In this document: positions 6,061 through 7,049 of the stretch, one piece after another | How positions within the stretch are numbered: position 1 is the first letter of the stretch | Layout: each line of letters opens with the position of its first letter | DNA from: Desulfobacteraceae bacterium | Lineage (GTDB): Bacteria > Desulfobacterota > Desulfobacteria > Desulfobacterales > UBA11574 | DNA length: 7,049 nucleotides | NCBI GenBank assembly: GCA_029857875.1 | Contig: JAOUGB010000116.1 | Coordinates: 1-7,049, forward strand | Direction: 5' to 3' | Position numbers and translations under genes: made by a program | The notes under the pieces: model-generated | Told to the model about the DNA's origin: nothing | The model's input: only the letters and a program-made list of their open reading frames with translations | Database searches by the model: none

Positions 6061-6519
6061 CTACTTAACCTCCAGATTCTGGACGTCTAGCATGTCGGTA
6101 AGGATGTTTAGGGAACGAACGATCTGTTCTTTTTTGCCGGTTTCAGTTTTTTTCAAACCATCAATGATCTTTTGCTGGATGGGGGGCGGGGCATTTTGGG
6201 CCAATTCCTTTCCGGCTTTGGTGAGTTGGATGTTAATCACACGGCGATCGGGTGAGTTTCGCATCCGTTCCGCAAGGCCTTTTTTTTCCAAGCGGTCGAC
6301 AACTCCGGTGACGGTACTCGATTTGACCATCATATGATCGGCAATTTTGGATGGAGGCAAAGGGCCATAATCATAAAGTGTTAAGATGCAGTTGAGTTGT
6401 GCTGCGCTGATTTGATATTTTCTGTTTAATTCTTTTGTATAGAGCTCGCTCGCCTGAATAAGTCTTCGGATCGAAAAGATAATCTGCTTTGTATGATCAG
6501 ACGGAAATTTTTTGTCCAT
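6061..6519 (-). CDS. MarR-family transcriptional regulator, EctR/CosR-like
   Basis: A 152-residue winged-helix protein of normal MarR length. Helices for dimerisation flank the DNA-binding core: residues 38-62 (SAAQLNCILTLYDYGPLPPS...) lead to recognition helix KSSTVTGVVDRLEKKGLAER (66-85), then the wing RNSPDRRVINIQLT (87-100) with the conserved DRR. The pattern STVTG-DRLE-KGL-ER-DRR and the N-terminal FSIRRLIQASELYTKEL resemble the MarR proteins that control compatible-solute genes (EctR, CosR). Start is ATG 6519; no strong Shine-Dalgarno is visible. It is transcribed toward the methyltransferase operon and away from the divergent ABC transporter, so it is well placed to regulate either or both. 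Its ligand is unknown; an osmolyte or ionic strength is inferred from the relatives and context. Confidence 0.88.
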   Translation of the reverse strand: MDKKFPSDHTKQIIFSIRRLIQASELYTKELNRKYQISAAQLNCILTLYDYGPLPPSKIADHMMVKSSTVTGVVDRLEKKGLAERMRNSPDRRVINIQLTKAGKELAQNAPPPIQQKIIDGLKKTETGKKEQIVRSLNILTDMLDVQNLEVK

Positions 6520-6538
6520 GGTGTTTAATCGCTGCTAC

Positions 6539-6550
6539 TGTCAGTTGACA
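6539..6550. promoter_or_regulatory. 12-bp palindrome overlapping the transporter -35 box
   Basis: TGTCAGTTGACA has perfect 5-bp arms around GT and lies 20 nt upstream of the marR-type start codon. It contains the TTGACA proposed as -35 for the divergent transporter, so a regulator bound here could act on both directions. Its sequence differs from the 20-bp palindrome in the operon leader. Short palindromes like this arise by chance. Confidence 0.3.
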
Positions 6551-6573
6551 TTTTATTTTGTTCCTGTTAAAAA
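6545..6573 (+). promoter_or_regulatory. Candidate promoter of the ABC transporter
   Basis: A consensus TTGACA (6545-6550) is 17 bp from TAAAAA (6568-6573), giving a perfect -35 with a weak -10. Start would be near 6580, leaving a leader of about 115 nt. An alternative -10, a perfect TATAAT at 6621-6626, lacks a good -35. Either could serve the plus-strand ATPase gene. Confidence 0.35.
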
Positions 6574-6693
6574 CTTTTTAGCTCAAACAATTTATTACTG
6601 CAGACCAATCAATAAATCAATATAATTTTTTCTTTAGATTTATTTCTAATATTTATATCCTGGCGGCCTTTCAAGTAAACCAACAAAGAAATC

Positions 6694-7049
6694 ATGATCA
6701 AACTAACACATGTTTCCAAATCATTTGACAGCGGGCAAACCTATGCGGTCAACGACCTTTCTTTAAGTGTTGACAGGGGTGAAACTCTGGTCCTTTTAGG
6801 CTCATCAGGTTGCGGTAAAACCACAACCCTTAAGATGATCAATCGCTTGATCGAACCTACCGAAGGAATCATCGAAGTTGGCGGGAAAGACGTCATGGTC
6901 CGTAATCCTGTGGAGCTGCGCCGTCAAATTGGATATGTATTCCAGGGGATCGGTCTCTTTCCCCATATGACCGTTGAACAAAACGTTGAAATTGTTCCGC
7001 GACTTCTCGGATGGTCTAGCAGTGTCAGGCGAGAACGAATGCAGGAACT
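6694..7049 (+). CDS. Quaternary-amine ABC transporter ATPase, OpuCA/ProV type (N-terminal part)
   Basis: The first 118 codons of an ABC ATPase; the gene runs off the right edge. Walker A is GSSGCGKTT (36-44) and the Q-loop is YVFQGIGLFPHMTVEQNV (81-98, Gln84). The stretch TLKMINRLIEPTEG (45-58), LRRQIGY, the GLFPHMTV block and VPRLLGW (101-107) is typical of the OpuCA/OpuBA/ProV group that powers uptake of glycine betaine, choline, carnitine or related osmolytes. The ATPase sits on the cytoplasmic face and would need a permease and binding protein, presumably encoded downstream. Start is ATG 6694; the ribosome binding site is weak. It is divergent from the MarR gene. The link to the methyltransferase operon suggests import of its methylated substrate, but substrate within the group cannot be told from this fragment. 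Confidence 0.9.
   Translation, partial: MIKLTHVSKSFDSGQTYAVNDLSLSVDRGETLVLLGSSGCGKTTTLKMINRLIEPTEGIIEVGGKDVMVRNPVELRRQIGYVFQGIGLFPHMTVEQNVEIVPRLLGWSSSVRRERMQE

Noticed and set aside
1..7049. CRISPR arrays, tRNA or rRNA genes, insertion sequences with transposase
   Set aside because: No regularly spaced repeats, no tRNA-like folds, and no transposase or integrase motifs were seen.

Overview
The window is one strand-coherent block of corrinoid-dependent methyl-transfer genes plus the start of an osmolyte-type ABC transporter. Protein content (non-pyrrolysine MttB homologues, a methyltetrahydrofolate:corrinoid methyltransferase, a DxHxxG corrinoid protein), moderate GC genes and AT-rich spacers suggest an anaerobe that puts methyl groups into the Wood-Ljungdahl pathway. 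A sulfate-reducing Desulfobacterales-type deltaproteobacterium is my best guess, but only from general family knowledge.

Layout: six genes run right to left on the minus strand from about 5666 to the left edge, in this order: a stand-alone methionine-synthase activation-domain protein (4995-5666), MttB-family methyltransferase no. 1 (3478-4941), an MtgA/AcsE-like methyltetrahydrofolate methyltransferase (2651-3448), MttB-family methyltransferase no. 2 (1094-2632), an MttC/MtgC-like corrinoid protein (367-1050), and a class I SAM-dependent methyltransferase cut by the window edge (1-342). Gaps are 18 to 53 nt, so this is very probably one operon. Upstream lies a 394-nt non-genic stretch (5667-6060) with a promoter-like sequence and a 195-bp segment closed by 13-bp inverted repeats and holding two internal palindromes. 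Next come a minus-strand MarR-family regulator (6061-6519), a 174-bp divergent spacer, and a plus-strand OpuCA/ProV-type quaternary-amine ABC ATPase (from 6694, cut by the right edge).

How the genes fit together: the transporter would import a quaternary amine such as glycine betaine. The two MttB homologues would demethylate one or two such substrates onto the corrinoid protein, and the MtgA-like enzyme would pass the methyl group to tetrahydrofolate. The activation-domain protein could return oxidised Co(II) corrinoid to service using AdoMet. Taken together, the operon carries the last three functional modules of methionine synthase MetH (pterin-binding, cobalamin-binding, activation) as separate polypeptides, with MttB-type substrate modules in place of the homocysteine module. 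The MarR protein resembles the EctR/CosR group of compatible-solute regulators and sits between uptake and catabolism. Substrate identity cannot be read from sequence alone.
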